From contig JAJRCL010000085.1 in the NCBI GenBank assembly GCA_028679035.1, positions 1 through 5,872 of the forward strand: DNA of 5,872 bases, in the 5' to 3' direction. The DNA comes from Methanomicrobiales archaeon (GTDB taxonomy: Archaea > Halobacteriota > Methanomicrobia > Methanomicrobiales > JACTUA01). Each line of letters begins with the position of its first letter. Within the stretch, counting starts at the first letter, position 1. The notes under the pieces are model-generated. The model ran no database searches, was not told the origin of the DNA, and saw only the letters and a program-made list of their open reading frames with translations. The position numbers and the translations under genes were made by a program. Positions 5,322 to 5,872 of this stretch are shown here, piece by piece.

Positions 5322-5630
5322 TTATTCTCTGATATCCAGGTCCATCTGGATCCCTCCGATGAACCCCAGTATTAAATTGTAGATGACTGCCGAAATAGCG
5401 CCGGCGATAAACCCGAATATCGCCCCAAATATGATCCCCAATATCACAGCGGCGATACCAAAACCTGCCATTCCTGCGGCACCCAGTCCCGACATCATTG
5501 GCACGAGCGACGGCCCGAGTATGGCGATGATGATGCCGTAGATGAAACCGTAGATTGCCCCGATAACAGCACCAAACTTCGCAACGGTCATGACTCCAAA
5601 CCGCATGACAAACGTGGTTTTTAGTACCAT
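5322..5630 (-). CDS. Small glycine-rich membrane protein of unknown function
   Basis: 102 residues, very hydrophobic. After a short N-terminus with MRFGVMTVAKFG comes one membrane segment (about 17-38) rich in small-residue spacing (GAVIGAIYGFIYG). A Gly/Ala/Met linker follows, then a long hydrophobic stretch (about 56-92) that could cross the membrane once or twice, again full of GxxxG-like spacing that favours helix packing. The protein ends in a short acidic tail after a YNLILGFIGGIQMDLD motif. I recall similar YN..GGI endings in small uncharacterised membrane proteins of archaea and bacteria, but cannot assign a family or role. The first ATG lacks a ribosome site, but an AT-rich box centred about 26 bases upstream fits leaderless expression from that ATG. 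An alternative start at Met14 (5591) has GGAG only two bases away. It is separated from kaiC by about 430 bp, so it is probably transcribed independently. Confidence 0.8.
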   Translation of the reverse strand: MVLKTTFVMRFGVMTVAKFGAVIGAIYGFIYGIIIAILGPSLVPMMSGLGAAGMAGFGIAAVILGIIFGAIFGFIAGAISAVIYNLILGFIGGIQMDLDIRE

Positions 5631-5651
5631 AGTGAAGGGTGGGTGGCGTGA

Positions 5652-5670
5652 GATATTTATGTATATATTT
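5652..5670 (-). promoter_or_regulatory. Archaeal TATA box region for the small membrane-protein gene
   Basis: The minus strand holds two adjacent AT-rich boxes, AAATATATA (5670-5662) and ATAAATAT (5660-5653). The nearer one is centred about 26 bases before the ATG at 5630, the usual archaeal TATA-to-start distance, implying a leaderless transcript. The farther box would give a leader of about 10 bases. Confidence 0.55.
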
Positions 5671-5751
5671 ATTGCACCGCCTTGTATTCCTTTTCGATAC
5701 CGGGTGTGACCGAATGAATCTAAAATATCCTTACCGTTCCCCTGACCCGTT

Positions 5752-5868
5752 TTATCCGGAATGTTCCGCGATGTGCATGATGATGTCCGCGGCAGTTTTC
5801 AGGAGCATGAAAAGAACAAGTCCGAACCCTGAGAGGAACACAAAACCAAAGATGATTGCGAGGTGCAT
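5752..5868 (-). CDS. Tiny membrane protein, or C-terminal end of a larger one, at the window edge
   Basis: From an ATG at 5868 the minus strand encodes 38 residues (starting MHLAIIFGFVFLSGFG) ending in TAA at 5752. A single hydrophobic helix (about residues 3-24) is followed by a short amphipathic tail with two His (IIMHIAEHSG). The frame stays open to the window edge, so this may be the end of a longer protein, and the ribosome site cannot be seen. Its codons, rich in ATC, CTC and GCG, resemble those of the neighbours. It is followed by about 120 bp without a gene, then the promoter of the next membrane-protein gene. No function can be assigned. Confidence 0.4.
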   Translation of the reverse strand: MHLAIIFGFVFLSGFGLVLFMLLKTAADIIMHIAEHSG

Positions 5869-5872
5869 GGGC

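Noticed and set aside
5125..5382. Plus-strand open frame of 85 codons in the gene-free stretch
   Set aside because: It has no recognisable domain, runs over the end of the membrane-protein gene, spans the 5191-5208 hairpin, and has no convincing ribosome site.

Overview
This 5.9-kb window looks archaeal, most likely from a methanogenic euryarchaeon of the Methanomicrobiales type. The evidence is the protein style (KaiC and KaiB variants plus a soluble multi-PAS histidine kinase of the kind common in those genomes), Shine-Dalgarno sites such as AGGTGA and GGAGG, AT-rich archaeal TATA-like boxes between genes, and small glycine-rich membrane proteins. The lineage is inferred from protein character. 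No rRNA or other marker gene is present, and a bacterial host with a KaiC2-type system cannot be fully excluded.

Every credible gene lies on the minus strand. In transcription order, from high to low coordinates, they are: (i) the end of a tiny membrane protein at the right edge (5752-5868); (ii) a 102-residue glycine-rich membrane protein with an apparently leaderless promoter (5322-5630); (iii) a gene-free stretch of about 430 bp (4891-5321) holding two inverted repeats and a TATA-like element; (iv) a tight five-gene cassette: kaiC (3166-4890), three consecutive and divergent kaiB genes (2754-3143, 2410-2742, 2066-2413), and a large soluble histidine kinase (1-2046, cut by the left edge). 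Gaps within the cassette are 22 bp, 11 bp, a 4-bp GTGA overlap, and 19 bp, so it is very probably one transcript.

The cassette encodes a KaiA-less Kai timing or switch system. KaiC is a double-domain ATPase with intact Walker motifs, paired catalytic glutamates in both halves and Ser-Ser at the autophosphorylation position. Its C-terminal charged coiled-coil tail recalls the KaiA-independent KaiC of Rhodobacter sphaeroides. KaiB is the partner that binds phosphorylated KaiC. Having three KaiBs, one lacking the fold-switch Asp and carrying an insertion and a basic tail, is the most unusual aspect. The histidine kinase (three PAS domains, HisKA and HATPase, no membrane segments, no receiver in the window) is the likely output or input of the KaiC state, comparable in role to cyanobacterial SasA but without its KaiB-like sensor domain. 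No cognate response regulator lies in the window; it may lie beyond the left edge.
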